Assembly: GCA_021018815.1 (NCBI GenBank)
Contig: JAITYX010000058.1
Location: forward strand, 637,001 to 701,000
Direction of reading: 5' to 3'
Origin: Talinum fruticosum
Taxonomy: Eukaryota; Streptophyta; Magnoliopsida; Caryophyllales; Talinaceae
DNA length: 64,000 nt
Shown here: positions 37,001 through 48,740 of the stretch, in pieces
Position numbering within the stretch: the stretch's first letter is position 1
Layout of the letters: the number at the start of each line of letters is the position of its first letter
Program-made: the position numbers and the translations under genes
The notes under the pieces: model-generated
The model's input: the letters and a program-made list of their open reading frames with translations, nothing else
What the model was told of the DNA's origin: nothing
Databases searched by the model: none

Positions 37001-37992
37001 AAAGCTGAACTGGATTCTTAGTGATGCTAATGCCACTTTGATCATCACAGCTTGATTAGGATAGTTGTGAATGACAATCCGAGATTTTTCGAGTTCCGGG
37101 TAGACATAATCGTAGAAACACAAATACTTGAAAGTACTTGTATTGAGAGTGTATTTGATCCATGAGAATGTGGTGGTAGAGAATAATTTCTCTTCTATGA
37201 AGTAGTGTTGGGCCACGATGAGCTTTTGGTAATTGTAGGCAAGGGCTTTGCCCTTCGATGAATCCTTTTTGAGGATTGTCGATGCGGGTGGATTTGGTTC
37301 TATCCTTCTTTGTGGCTGAACCTCCTTCCATGGCACTTCCTCTCTTAGGCAAAGTTGAGAGAAAGTGAAAGAGATTGAGAGTAAGAGAGCGAAGAGAGTA
37401 GATGTGTTAGAGAGAGAGTAGTGAATTTATTATCCGAATACGAGAGCAAAGAGTGCGAGAGTGAGAGCAAGAAAAGAACAAGAGCTTTCTTTAAATAAAA
37501 GCATTTCTAACTCAGCTGTCAAAGTAACGGTTAGCAGACTGTTGAGTACTCCAGTGAGTAACGACTATCTTGAAACATCTTCCCTCTAACGGCTACTTTG
37601 CAGACCGTTCGCGTGTCGGAGTAAGAAAAAGAGATTTTCGAAAACTTTTCTAAGATTCTCCATTCTTTGAGAGATGATCTTAGAATTTTGCTGTCAATTT
37701 TTCTCATAAACTATCTCGACTCGATGATGTGTCCGAGTGACTAAGAACACACTAAGAAAACTAATTACGCATAGCTTAGTTTCTTCTTTGTTAAACTGAT
37801 CCATTTGTTCCTCACTCATAATATATAACGATAAATCAATTTCACGATAACTTATGCAATAAAAAAATAATCATGCAATCATCATGCCAAGTTCATTCCT
37901 AATAAAGCAACATTGAACTTCACTTAGAGGTTTTGTGAAAATATCGCTTAGTGGAAATTTGGTAGGAATAAACTCAAGTTTAATATCACATT

Positions 37993-39502
37993 TGAAGGTT
38001 TGCTCGGGGAGAGTCCGAGTCACCCTAGAGGGGGTGAATAGGGTGATGGAAAAATCTTTTCGAAAACACACACTTTTGTGCAGAAAAGTGACCAAGACAG
38101 TAATCCGAGTCTAAACACGGGGTCGAAAAGATTGGACTCGTAAAGCAATGAATCGAAGAAGCAGGAGCACTAATGCTCGTCTCGAGTCTAGAATGAACTC
38201 GTAAAGAGAACACGAAATATTTACGTGGAAACCCTCCCGGGGCAGAAAACCACGACCCGTGTCAATCCAGACAGAAGTCAAATCCACTATTTTGAGTCCA
38301 CAAAATACCGTGAACTTGACGTAACCCGAGTTGCTCCCTTAGACAACTCTATATAGATTTTCCTAGACTCGAAGTTACCTTATCTCGATCTAGTACTTCC
38401 TAGCTGAGATAACCCTTACAGCCTAGGGACAAATAAGCCGAGTTAACCTTTACAGACTTAGTCAAGGGACCTTACAAAGAATGTAAGAAGTGTTTGTAAC
38501 GAAGTACAAGACCTTACAACTCGTAAAGTAATGAATTACAGGGTGGGAGTTGTAAGTTGAAGATTGAGAGTAGAATAACTTTGAACAAGTAAGTGTATAG
38601 ACAATATGTTCTCGCTGTCTTCAAGTCTTGTGAAGTGGCTTCTTCTTATAGATAAGACCAGGCAGAGTAGCCGTTATTTCCATCTCGCGACCGAGAGTCC
38701 TCTCGTGACCGTTGAGAAAGGCTTTCCGAGTCACTCGTAAAGTATCCGTTGAAATATGAACGTTGGACAACGGTTTAACTCTCTTGGAAAACCGAGGTGA
38801 AAACCACCGTTAGGCTTGGCGTTCCAGCTTTTCCGGATATTGAAGCGCATGACTTCCGACACAATCTTCCGAGACTAAAGCAGGGAAGGTGAAAAGCCAT
38901 ATCTCGCTGGTGATTTGACGTTCGAGCTGCCGCTACTTTTGTAGTTTTGAAAAGATATCCTCGATTGAATAACCTACAAAAGTAAAACAACTTTGGTTCT
39001 CAAAGTATAAAATACTTTGGTCCAAGGTTAGACACGGATAACAAAATAATCTTGAGAAATTACGCAATTGATTATCCGAGTCGAAAGGAAATGGAATATT
39101 CTCGAGTCTAATATCCATGATACTCGTAATTCCATATGACTTAGTCTTAAGAAAAGAAACACGTTCTACAAAGAAATATCAAAGTGAGAAAGAACTTGAT
39201 ATAGACTAAGCATGAAATGAACTATGAATGCCGACTATGCAAACGATAGAGTAAATAATCACAAGTCGATTCTCGAGTGAGAAAGGACTCGTAATAAAGA
39301 ACAACTTTTCCGAGTCGCTAACTAAAAACGATTAAAGAGATATGTGAATGCCGAATCGCATAGGAAGGATACTTTTTAATTCAAGTATGTTTCTAAGACA
39401 CAGAGAATGCCTTGGAATCAAAACTCTATATGAATGACATCGTTATACCCGATTCCTTTTGCATGACTCGTAAAGATATAGAGCAGATGTCTCGAGTCTT
39501 CA
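37993..39502 (-). repeat. Element E 3' LTR (1,510 bp)
   Basis: Minus strand TGAAGACTCGAG to CAAACCTTCA. It lacks the 27 bp present at about 48001-48027 of the 5' LTR. The missing piece lies between two CTTG copies, so a slippage-type deletion in this copy is likely. Confidence 0.95.
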
Positions 39503-39514
39503 ATCTCCCCTTTT
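39503..39514 (-). promoter_or_regulatory. Element E polypurine tract
   Basis: Minus strand AAAAGGGGAGAT adjoining the 3' LTR. Confidence 0.85.
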
Positions 39515-39895
39515 GATGAAAGGCATTCCAAACTTAAACGTAAACTTTGTTAGAAGAAAATAGATTGATTCTCGAGTAGTTTGATAAAAAGATAAGGCAT
39601 ATTGAATAGATCGTAGTGATATACAATATATCGAGCAAGATAAAGTATGCTTTAACTCATGAACTCGTAAAAGAAAGAACTCGTAAATAATGAAATGCAT
39701 TAATCCATTAAAATTTACAAGGGCAGTAAAAACTCCCCTAAACAAGACAACCAGCTTCGACTACATTTTCTCCCCTTGCCTTTCAAAGAAAAACAAGAAC
39801 CAAAAAAAAGGAGAAAAGAACAAGTAATACACATAAGTTGTCCGGACAAAAAGAAAATTTTGAAGCGAAATTCTGAGACACCGAGGAATCGTGAC
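39515..39895 (-). other. Element E 3' untranslated region
   Basis: Non-coding. It contains a second purine-rich tract (minus AAAGGCAAGGGGAGAAAA, about 39767-39784). Confidence 0.5.
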
Positions 39896-41504
39896 TCAAG
39901 GCATGGCTCCAACTAGGAAGGTGGGGATTTCGAGTAGAGGCGGAGGTACGCCGGCGCCGATAAGACCTCGACGATGTGCTTGAGCGCGGCGAAGGGAGAA
40001 CCGGAACAGTTCGCAGGGGCTCAGCTCGGAGGGGCCGACCCGGAGATAGTGGATCGAGAGGTTCTTCCCTTGGGACCTCGGGGGCTGGAGGGGGCTGCTC
40101 CGGCCGACTCGCCGGAGGAGCGAGATCTTCCGACCCACTCGGATCGTCGTCCGAGCCGAGTACAAGCAATTTGAGCTTGGGGAGCAAGTAGCCACGGCCT
40201 CTTCTTCCCTTTGCCCGGAAGGGCCTCGCTTCACCCGCAGGTTCCTCGGTGTCCTCCGCCGTATCCGTAGCTTCTTCCTCTCGCTTCCTCGGCTTCCTCG
40301 CTCTCCGAGGAGGTCGGCCTGGGCTCGAAGACGCCTCGGATGGGTCCGAGTCATCCGGTCCCGAGCCGCCTTGGACCGTCGCTCTCGAGGAGCTCAGCCA
40401 GCTCCTTCCGCTCCTTAACCAGCCTCTCTCATCTCAAGAACGAGAGACTCGCTGCTCGGATTTGGGACTCGACCAGTCTTTTGGTTGATGGTCGACCCCG
40501 AAGAACAGACTTGAAACCCCGAGCATGTCTCTCGAAATCGGAGGACACAGAGGTGATCTTGTCCATGAAGACAGGAGACAAGAGGGCGGAGAGAGTTTTG
40601 GAAGCACCGGAGGTGGAGGCACCACCAGTGAAGAGGGAAGAGAAAGAGGGGTGGATTTCGAGTCCGAGGTGGAGAAGGAGGCCTCAGCTCCGAGTTGTGA
40701 ACCCGCACACCAGGGTTAGTTTCCCGGTATCCGTACCCTCGGAGTTCCTTCTGCCGACCACAACGGCCGCCTCGCACACCGCGTTAGGGTCGAGGGAAGA
40801 GGAACTTGGAATTGTTTGAATACAAGGGTGAGAAGAGCACCGAAAGGAAGGGAGGTGTTCTTCTTGCTCGGAGTTGAGCCGGCACAGCGGCCATTTGCTC
40901 AATGATGGAGGGGAAGAGGTCGACTTCGTATCCCTCCGGGATATCGAAGAGGGCTTTGAGGTGCTTGGAGTTGGGGTTCTCCTTGCTAGAATGCCGTGAG
41001 AAGAAGGTTCTCATCAGCAGGAAACACGTAAGTCCGGCTTCGACTTCAACCGAGTCACGTAAAAGTTCTTTCCGGACCCGTGGAATTCTTTAGCGTACTT
41101 TTCAAAGAAGTCGCTCGGCGACTTCAAGTGAAGGGGATAGGGTTGCTGTTCAAGAAGAGAGAAGAGACTTTGAACAGTACGGTGAAGGAGGGAGGTGTTG
41201 ATATCGAACAAGTAATGTTCTGAACCCGAGAGGTTAGAACATTTTCTGAGTGGGTGAGATGAGTATAAAACTCGAAACAAGTTCGAGATAGATGAACTCG
41301 CCGAAGCACAAGAAAGGGTAGACTCTGGTGGTTTGGATATTGGACAACCAGGAGAATTTGGTTGTTGGGAAGAACTTGTCGTCCAGCAGCAAGATGCCGG
41401 GTGACAACGGGTTTAGAAGGGGTTGAGCTTTCCGGCTTGTTGGTGCGAGGCTTCTTAGAGGATGAAGAAACCCGAAAGTCGGGATGGTTTCCTCTTTTAG
41501 GCAT
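39896..41504 (-). pseudogene. Element E ORF2 (post-pol ORF)
   Basis: ATG at 41504. Parts in order: a basic, Ser/Pro-rich N-terminus (MPKRGNHPDF, SSSKKPRTNKPESSTPSKP); KYAKEFHGSGKNFYVTR (about 41110-41050); MRTFFSRHSSKENPNSK and LKALFDIPEGYEVDLFPSII (41014-40900); a middle with ELRGYGYRETNPGVRVH (about 40740-40690); then a Lys/Glu/Arg region and a Pro- and Asp/Ser-rich acidic tail (GSDDDPSGSE). This is the best-preserved member of the ORF2 family here, though split over frames. No signal peptide or membrane helix is evident. Function unknown. It is markedly GC-richer than its surroundings. Confidence 0.65.
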
Positions 41505-42145
41505 GGTGAGAGATGAAAAATGAAACTTTTCGAGAGAAAAGGAAAGAGAAGGAGGTGTAGAAGAGAAGAAAACGAAAATGGTAGAAGAAAGAGAGATGAG
41601 CAGATGAAAACTTACGAGAGAGAGAGAGAGCTTCTTCGACGTCTCGCGGATGATCAGGGAACACTATTCACGTAGTATGCTTCCGCGAGAGGGTTTCGTT
41701 TGAGAGGGAAGGAGTTTTAGAATACCGAGATGAAGACGGATAATCATTATTTATAGTGAGTACGCGCGCCCGTTCACTATCCGTTAAGTAACTCCGTTCC
41801 GACTCAGCCCGTCCATCGATAATTAATGCCCGTGTGACGGTTCTTCTTCAACGGTTGAGATATCGCTGGTTTAAAATCGCGGTTAAGATCTCGATCGCAG
41901 CGCTCGAGAAAGAGAGAGAAAACGGGTTTGAAATTATAATCCGAAACTCTCCACTGTTCTAGAGATAGCTTTAGAAAATTTGATGTCCAAATTTCTCTTA
42001 CGTCCGAGTTTGACTCGTAAAAGTTTCGAGTGACTCGTAAACACAGAAATAACTATCAGCCCAAGCATCACGTGGTCAACCGAACCGATGGTTATTAACA
42101 ATGAAAGCACAAGGCACGTAAATATTCACGAATCATAACACAAAA
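41505..42145 (-). promoter_or_regulatory. Element E pol-ORF2 spacer with TATA box
   Basis: A 641-bp spacer. Minus-strand TATAAATA at 41748-41755, about 244 bp before the ORF2 ATG, with a purine/pyrimidine-biased leader downstream. It is homologous in layout to the spacers of A and B. Internal promoter role inferred. Confidence 0.5.
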
Positions 42146-45100
42146 CTAAGCATTTAACATACCAATCTCATTCCGAATAAAATGTAATTGATCTTCACCA
42201 AGAGGCTTAGTAAAGATATCCGCTAATTGAAGATTAGTAGGAATGAACTCAAGTGTAATATCACCCTTTTCGAGTGATCGCGTAAGAAGTGATACCCGAC
42301 TTCAATATGCTTTGTTTTTGAATGCCGGACAGATTCTTAGTGATACTGATTGCGCTTTGATTATCACACTTGATTGGGACCGAGTTGAGAGATAGTCCAA
42401 GGTCCTTCAAGTGTTGTTTTATCCAGAGAATCCGAGCGCAACAAGCTCCAGCTGGCAATATATTCAGCTTCCGCAGCTGATAGAGCTACCGAGTTTTGCT
42501 TCTTTGAGTGCCAGGATACTAGGGATCGACCCGTAAATTGGCAAGCTCCGGATGTGCTCTTTCGATCAACTTTGTATCCCGCATAGTCTCGCGTCTCGAG
42601 TACCCGGCCGAGTCGGCTTCGAGTCTCCGGAGTACCATAGTCCTAGATTCTCGAGTGCCTCGCAAGATATCTCGAATATTCTCTTCACCGCAGATGAGAT
42701 GTGATTCTTTTGGATTAGCTTGAAATCGTGCACATAAGCAAACACCGAACATTATATCTCGGTCCGCTTGAAGTAAGATATAGCAGTGATCCAATCATAC
42801 CCCGATAGTGTTTCGATCTACCGCTTTACTCGTCTCATCCGAGTCGAGCTTTATACTCGTCGCTCATAGGAGTAGATGCGTGCTTTGCATCTCGAAGCTT
42901 ATATTTCTTCAGCAGCTCCTTGGTGTATTTTGATTGATGAACAAAGATTCCATTTTTGTCTTGTTTGATTTGCAATCCAAGGAAGAAGTTGAGTTCTCCC
43001 ATCATACTCATTTGGAACTCTTGACTCATCAACTCGTAAAATTCTCGCACGTAAATTCATTAGTAGCACCGAAAATAATATCATCAACATATACTTGAAC
43101 AATGAGAAAATCTTTCCCTTTGGTCTTTATGAATAAAGTCTTGTCGATCCGACCTCTTTTAAAATTATTTTGAACCAGAAGCCGCTCGCTCTTTCATACC
43201 AAGCTCTAGGGGCTTGCTTAAGACCATAGAGAGCCTTTTGAAGTTTGAAAACATGATTTGGAAATTCTGAGTTTTCAAAACCAGGAGGTCTGCTCGACAT
43301 AGACCTCTTCTTCAATAAAACCATTGAGAAAGGCACACTTAACATCCATTTGATATAATTTAATATGCATGCAGGATGCAAATGCCAACAAGTATTCTAA
43401 TGGCTTCAATTCTAGCTACTCGGGCAAAGGTTTCCCCACAATCAATTCCTTCTTCTTGATTGTAACCTTGAGCTACAAGTCTAGCTTTGTTTCGACAACT
43501 ATTCCACCCTCATCCAGTTTGTTTTTGAAAACCCATTTGGTTCCTATAACCGGGTGGTCGAAGGTCGGCTGGTCGAGTCCGTACTTGGTTTCTTTCAAAT
43601 TGATTCAGCTCTTCTTGCATGGCCTCTACCCATTCGGGTTCATTAAGAGCTTCTAGTGCATTTTTGGGTTCAAGTTAGTGAAATGAATGCAGTGAATGCA
43701 CATAGATTATGAAGAGAAGAACGAGTTCTTACCCCACTCGTTGATATCGAAATTATGTTTTCTGGGGATGACTCGGAAGTAAATTTGAACGCTTTACCAG
43801 CTTCTTTGATTCACCAGGTTTATGGGCTGAATAGCTTGATCTTCGTAAGCTTGTTCCGAGTGATCGGCTCCATTGACTTGCTCGCTCCGAGCGACTTCTT
43901 GAGTTATTTCATTCTCGAACTTCCTCGTTCCGAGTGATCTCCTTCGAGTCTTTGAAAGCTCATCTTCATCATCATCCTTTCGAGCTTCAGCTTCGAGTAT
44001 GAAGATTCACTTGGTTTTTCCTGTTCAAGCTCATCAAACACTACGTGGATACTTTCTTCCACTTTGTTAGTTCTCTTGTTGAAGATACGGTAAGCTTTGC
44101 TATGAGAAGAGTAACCTAGAAAAATTCCTTCGTCTCGACCGAGCATCAAACTTGGTCGATGATCCTTACCATTGTTGTGGACAAAACACTTACATCCAAA
44201 AGGTCTCGAAATAGGAAATGTTTGGCTTCCTCCCTTTGTAGAGTTCATAAGGTGTTTTCTTCAGTAATGGGTCCGATGAGGCATCGATTGAGAGTGTAGT
44301 TGGCCGTGTTTATCGCTTCGCCCGTAAATAGTAAGGCAAGTTGTGTTCAATCATCATCGTCCTTGCTATTTCTTCAAGGGTTCTCGTTCTTTCTCTCAAC
44401 TACTCCATTCTGTTGAGGAGTTCTCGGTGCCGAGAAGTTGTGAGAAATTCCATTCTTGTCACAAAACTCGAGAATTCCGAGTAATCGAACTCCCTTCCAT
44501 GGTCGGCTCGAATCTTTTGAATCCGAGTCCGGGACTCCACTTGAATCTTTCTACGTAGCTTACTCGAATTCCTCGAAGGCTTCATTCTTATGCTTGAGAA
44601 AACACACCTAGGTAAATCTTGAAAATCATCAATGATAACAAGTATGTAAGATTTACCTCCGAGACTCTTTACAGAATTTCGCCACATAGATCCATATGCA
44701 GTAATTCAAGCACGTTGGATGTGGAAACTGTCTTCGGAGATTTGAATGAAGATCCGACTTGTTTCCTCTCGGTGCATGCTTCACATACTTTATCCTTCTC
44801 AAACGTACAGCTTAGGTAATCCTCTAACTAGATGATGAGATGCAAGCTTTTTGATAGTATGCATGCTAATATGACCTAATCTACGATGCCAAGTCCAAGA
44901 ATCATCTTGAAGAGATGCTTTCAAACAGATAAATTCTGACTTGGGTCGAAAGAGGGATGATGTAGGTATTACCCGATCTCTTACCCGAAAGTTTTATCTC
45001 TTTGGTGATCTCATCTCGTGATGTAGCACTTGGATTGAGTGAATTTTACCTCTTGTCCTTTGTCACAAAGCTGGGAGATGCTAAGTAAGTTGTACTTTAG

Positions 45101-45380
45101 TCCTTTGACAAGGTAGACTCGGGCTCACCGGACTCGTTTCCATTACCAATCTTCCCAATGCCCACTATCTTGCCCTTGCTGTCATCACCAAAGGTCACCT
45201 TTCCTCCTTTATATGACTCCAACTCGTAAAAGAGTCCTTGGTCACCTGTCATATGTCGTGAGCATCCACCGTCCATGTACCAATGTCCTTTTGATCTTTT
45301 CTCGAGTGACCCGCAAAACAGAGATAATCTAACCCTTCTCACTTCCTCTAACGAACCCAAGAACATTTCTTACCGTGGTC
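42146..45380 (-). pseudogene. Element E Pol (PR, INT, RT, RNase H)
   Basis: Protease: WYMDGGCSRHMTGDQGLFYE with GGKVTFGDDSKGKIVGIGKI (45300-45150); the usual D-S/T-G reads D-G-G. Gag-pre-integrase and integrase remnants run about 45080-43850 (HGLASH, VLELLHMDLCGEI, RTMMIEHNLP, PYELYKGRKPN, FGCKCFVHNNGKDH, EGIFLGYSSHSKAYRIFNKR). RT runs about 43640-42830 (WVEAMQEELNQFERNQVRTR, KALYGLKQAPRAWYE, MMGELNFFLGLQIKQDKNGI). RNase H runs about 42800-42146 (DIMFGVCLCARFQANPKESH, SAISITKN), with its stop at 42148-42146. Frames change repeatedly, often next to CAG/CTG positions, so part of the damage may be consensus error. Confidence 0.85.
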
Positions 45381-47144
45381 CTTTCTCGAGGAAGAAGGTG
45401 CTTGGAACCCGGATTTGAATGACTTTGGGTTTAGTCTCGATTCTCGAGTCTTCATCTTAGAGAACCGAGTCCGTGTCTCTTTCCTTTTAAAACCTTTCCT
45501 TTTGAAACAGGAGAAAATGGTTTCCTTTTGTAGATAGGTCCGGGTTTAGTCCTCCTTTCATTTTTGTGAATGGGACCATGCTCAACTTTTTGAACTTAAC
45601 AGCTTCGAATCCTTTTGAACAATTCCGAGTAAGAATTAGATTCTTCCTCCTTGTTGAACCCAAGACCTTCTTTTCTAAAAGAGACACATTGTGAACCTAA
45701 GAGCATATCAAGGTTCTTCCGTCCTTGAGTAAATTTTAAAACCGGATCTCGAGACTCGTAAGCTTCTGTTTCGCTTGCTCATTTTCTTTTCTCGAGTAAC
45801 TCGGACTCAGCCTCATTAGTTTGAGCACTTGTCTTGAGTTCTCTCGAGTGTGAGTCTCAGCTTTTCCAATTCATTTTTTAAAGAAGTGCTCTTAGAGGTG
45901 ATTGACTCAAGTTGCTCCTTGAAATGAGAAGAATCGAATTGGACTTTTCTTCCAAAGTAAAGATGTATTTAGCTAAATCAACTTTGGAGAATTTGAGGAA
46001 GTAGTTTATTACCTCTTGAGGATCAGCTTCCTCATTATCTCGAGTCTCGTGTCTCGAGTCCGACTCTTTTCGGCTTCCGAGTCGTTGATTGCCATTAGAC
46101 ACTTTGAGTCATCTCGAGTCCTCGTCGTCTTCGCATGATTCCTCATCGCTCCAAGTTGCCATCATGGCCTTTTTCTTCTTCCCTGTCCCTTCTTCGTTTT
46201 GGACAGTCCTCGACTATGTGGTCTTTGCTGCCACATTCAAAACATCCGTAATTCTTAGACAAAGATAACTTTGAGGGTGAAGAAAACTTACCTTTTCTGT
46301 CTCTCTTGTCCTTTTGTAGAATTCTTCTTTTGGTCTTTTGTCCCATCTTTTGTGCTTCATCATTTTCTTGAAGCCTCTTGCAATGAGTGCCATGGGATCA
46401 TCTTCCGAGTCGAGGAGCTTGGACTTGCTTCTTTGGATTCTCGAGGCTTTAAGTGCGACGTTCCTTTGGAAGTACCTCAGCATCTTCTTCTTCCGGATGT
46501 ATCTCATGAGTCGAAGCTTTCCAATGAGCTCGTCCGGTTTCAAGAGTGAGAGGTTCCGAGCTTCTTCTATGGCAGCCACCTTAGGACCCCATCGTCTCTT
46601 GGGTAGGCTTCGAGAATTTTTCGGCACATTTCTTCATGGGAGATCTTCTTTCCCGGAGATTTGAGATTGTTGGTGATCTCGGTGAAGCGTATGAACATCC
46701 GAGTAATGTTCTCTTCTGGCTCCATTTTGAAAAGCTCATATTTAGTGAAGATACTCGGCTGATCTTTGCTTGTCTCACCCGACTTGTACCTTCATAGGTG
46801 TTGACCGCAGTGTCCCACACCTCTTTAGCAGAGTCACAGGCAGAGACTCGATTATATTCTTCCGAGCTTATGGCGCACATGAGGATGTTCATGGCTTTGA
46901 AGTTCTTTCGAACTTCTCGCTTCGCCGGCGTGAACTCAGCCTTTGTCTTTGGAAGGATTCTCGAATTCATCTCGTCTTTGTTGGAATGTAGTTTCCTTGT
47001 TGTATGATTTCCCAAACTTCTTCATCGTGATCCATAAGGAAACATTCCATGAGCTTCTTCCAAAGGACCGAAATTTGAACCTTTGAATTTTGGTGGCCCG
47101 TTGGAAGATCTACCTTCGTCGAACTCTCCTGTGTCTCGAGCCAT
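45381..47144 (-). pseudogene. Element E Gag
   Basis: ATG at 47144 (MARDTGEFDEGRSS), 46 bp past the primer site. Copia Gag (UBN2-type) pieces follow: WKKLMECFLMDHDEEVWEII, EYNRVSACDSAKEVWDTAVN, YEGTSRVRQAKIS, NVPKNSRSLPKRRWGPKVAA, EDDPMALIARGFKKMMKHKR. The zinc knuckle CFECGSKDHIVEDC (CX2CX4HX4C) lies at about 46250-46210. A charged coiled region follows (46100-45500), as in Sirevirus-type long Gags. Several frameshifts. The zinc ligands are all present. Confidence 0.8.
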
Positions 47145-47189
47145 CCGATCTTTAAACCTTTGGACTGTTAGATCCTTTCCGAAAGGCTA

Positions 47190-47201
47190 GGCTCGATACC
47201 A
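47190..47201 (-). promoter_or_regulatory. Element E primer-binding site
   Basis: Minus strand TGGTATCGAGCC two bases after the LTR end. It resembles the complement of initiator tRNA-Met (TGGTATCAGAGC) with CAGAG read as CGAG, one of the suspect CHG-site differences. Confidence 0.8.
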
Positions 47202-47203
47202 AT

Positions 47204-48740
47204 CGAAGGTTTGCTCTGGGAGAGTCTCGAGTCACCCTAGAGGGGGTGAATAGGGTGATGGAAAAATCTTTGCGAAAACACACACTTTTGTGCGTAAAAG
47301 TGACCAAGACAGAATCCGAGTCTAAACACGGGGTCGAAAAGATTGGACTCGTAAAGCAATGAATCGAAGAAGCAGGAGCACTAATGCTCGTCTCGAGTCT
47401 AGAATGAACTCGTAAAGAGAACACGTAAATATTTACGTGGAAACCCTCCCGGGCGTAAAACCACGGCCCGTGTCAATCCAGACACGAAGTCAAATCCACT
47501 ATTTTGAGTCCACAAAATACCGTGAACTTGACGTAACCCGAGTTGCTCCCTTAGACAACTCTATATAGATTTTCCTAGACTCGAAGTTACCTTATCTCGA
47601 TCTAGTACTTCCTAGCCGAGATAACCCTTACAGCTAGGGACAAATAAGCCGAGTTAACCTTTACAGACTTAGTCAAGGGACCTTACAAAGAATGTAAGAA
47701 GTGTTTGTAATGAAGTACAAGACCTTACAACTCGTAAAGTAATGAATTACAGAGTGGGAGTTGTAAGTTGAAGATCGAGAGTAGAATAACTTTGAACAAG
47801 TAAGTGTATAGACAATATGTTCTCGCTGTCTTCAAGTCTTGTGAAGTGGCTTCTTCTTATAGATAAGACCAGGCAGAGTAGCCGTTATTTCCATCTCGCT
47901 GACCGAGAGTCCTCTCGTGACCGTTGAGAAAGGTTTTCCGAGTCACTCGTAAAGTATCCGTTGAAATATGAACGTTGGACAACGGTTTAACTCTCTTGGA
48001 AGTCCCAAAACCATCGGCTGTGTCTTGAAAACCGAGGTGAAAACCACCGTTAGGCTTGGCGTTCCAGCTTTTCCGGATATTGAAGCGCATGCCTTCCGAC
48101 ACAATCTTCCGAGACTAAAGCAGGGAAGGTGAAAAGCCATATCTCGCTGGTGATTTGACGTTCGAAGCCGGCTACTTTTGTAGTTTTGAAAAGATATCCT
48201 CGATTGAATAACCTACAAAAGTAAAACAACTTTGGTTCTCAAAGTATAAAATACTTTGGTCCAAGGTTAGACACGTATAACAAAATAATCTTGAGAAATT
48301 ACGCAATTGATTATCTCGAGTCGAAAGGAAATGGAATATTCTGAGTCTAATATCCATGATACTCGAATTTCATATGACTTAGTCTTAAGAAAAGAAACAC
48401 GTTCTACAAAGAAATATCAAAGTGAGAAAGAACTTGATATAGACTAAGCATGAAATGAACTATGAATGCCGACTATGCAAACGATAGAGTAAATAATCAC
48501 AAGTCGATTCTCGAGTGAGAAAGGACTCGGAATAAAGAACAACTTTTCCGAGTCGCTAACTAAAAACGATTAAAGAGATATGTGAATGCCGAATCGCATA
48601 GGAAGGATACTTTTTAATTCAAGTATGTTTCTAAGACACAGAGAATGCCTTGGAATCAAAACTCTATATGAATGACATCGTTATCCCCGATTCCTTTTGC
48701 ATGACTCGGAAAGATATAGAGCAGATGTCTCGAGTCTTCA
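47204..48740 (-). repeat. Element E 5' LTR (1,537 bp)
   Basis: Complete, from TGAAGACTCGAG (48740 downward) to AAACCTTCG at 47204. The final CA is changed to CG, whereas the 3' LTR keeps CA. Confidence 0.95.

Larger units (their letters stand above)
24553..37992 (-). repeat. ~1,045-bp tandem array, left segment
   Basis: Each unit, read on the minus strand, is the RNase H end (about 85 codons), the ~570-bp pol-ORF2 spacer, and the first ~75 codons of ORF2, which then joins the next RNase H at the LxxSFTSI region. ORF2 starts lie near 24807, 25853, 26900, 27945, 28990, 30037, 31080, 32124, 33171, 34214, 35260, 36305 and 37352, giving spacings of 1,043-1,047. RNase H types by the motif after the junction: NQSAIS in units at 25330, 26374, 27419 and 28465; DDQSG at 29511, 30556, 31602 and 32645; NQSVIS at 33690; DDQSG at 34735, 35780, 36825 and 37871. 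The last unit is cut by element E at 37992. Confidence 0.95.
37993..48740 (-). mobile_element. Complete copia (Sirevirus-like) element E
   Basis: 10,748 bp with two full LTRs and perfect 5-bp duplications ACATT (37988-37992, 48741-48745). Joining the flanks restores an ordinary array unit, so E inserted after the array existed. Minus-strand order: LTR, primer site, Gag, PR-INT-RT-RH, spacer with TATAAATA, ORF2, polypurine tract, LTR. The LTRs are near-identical apart from a 27-bp indel and changes concentrated at CAG/CTG sites, so E is young. Its coding frames are nonetheless broken in many places. Confidence 0.95.

Noticed and set aside
40249..40819. Plus-strand frames of 79-159 codons
   Set aside because: Antisense shadows of the GC-rich ORF2 of element E.
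39896..41504. Calling ORF2 an envelope glycoprotein
   Set aside because: Only its position matches; no signal peptide, membrane anchor or cleavage-site pattern can be seen.
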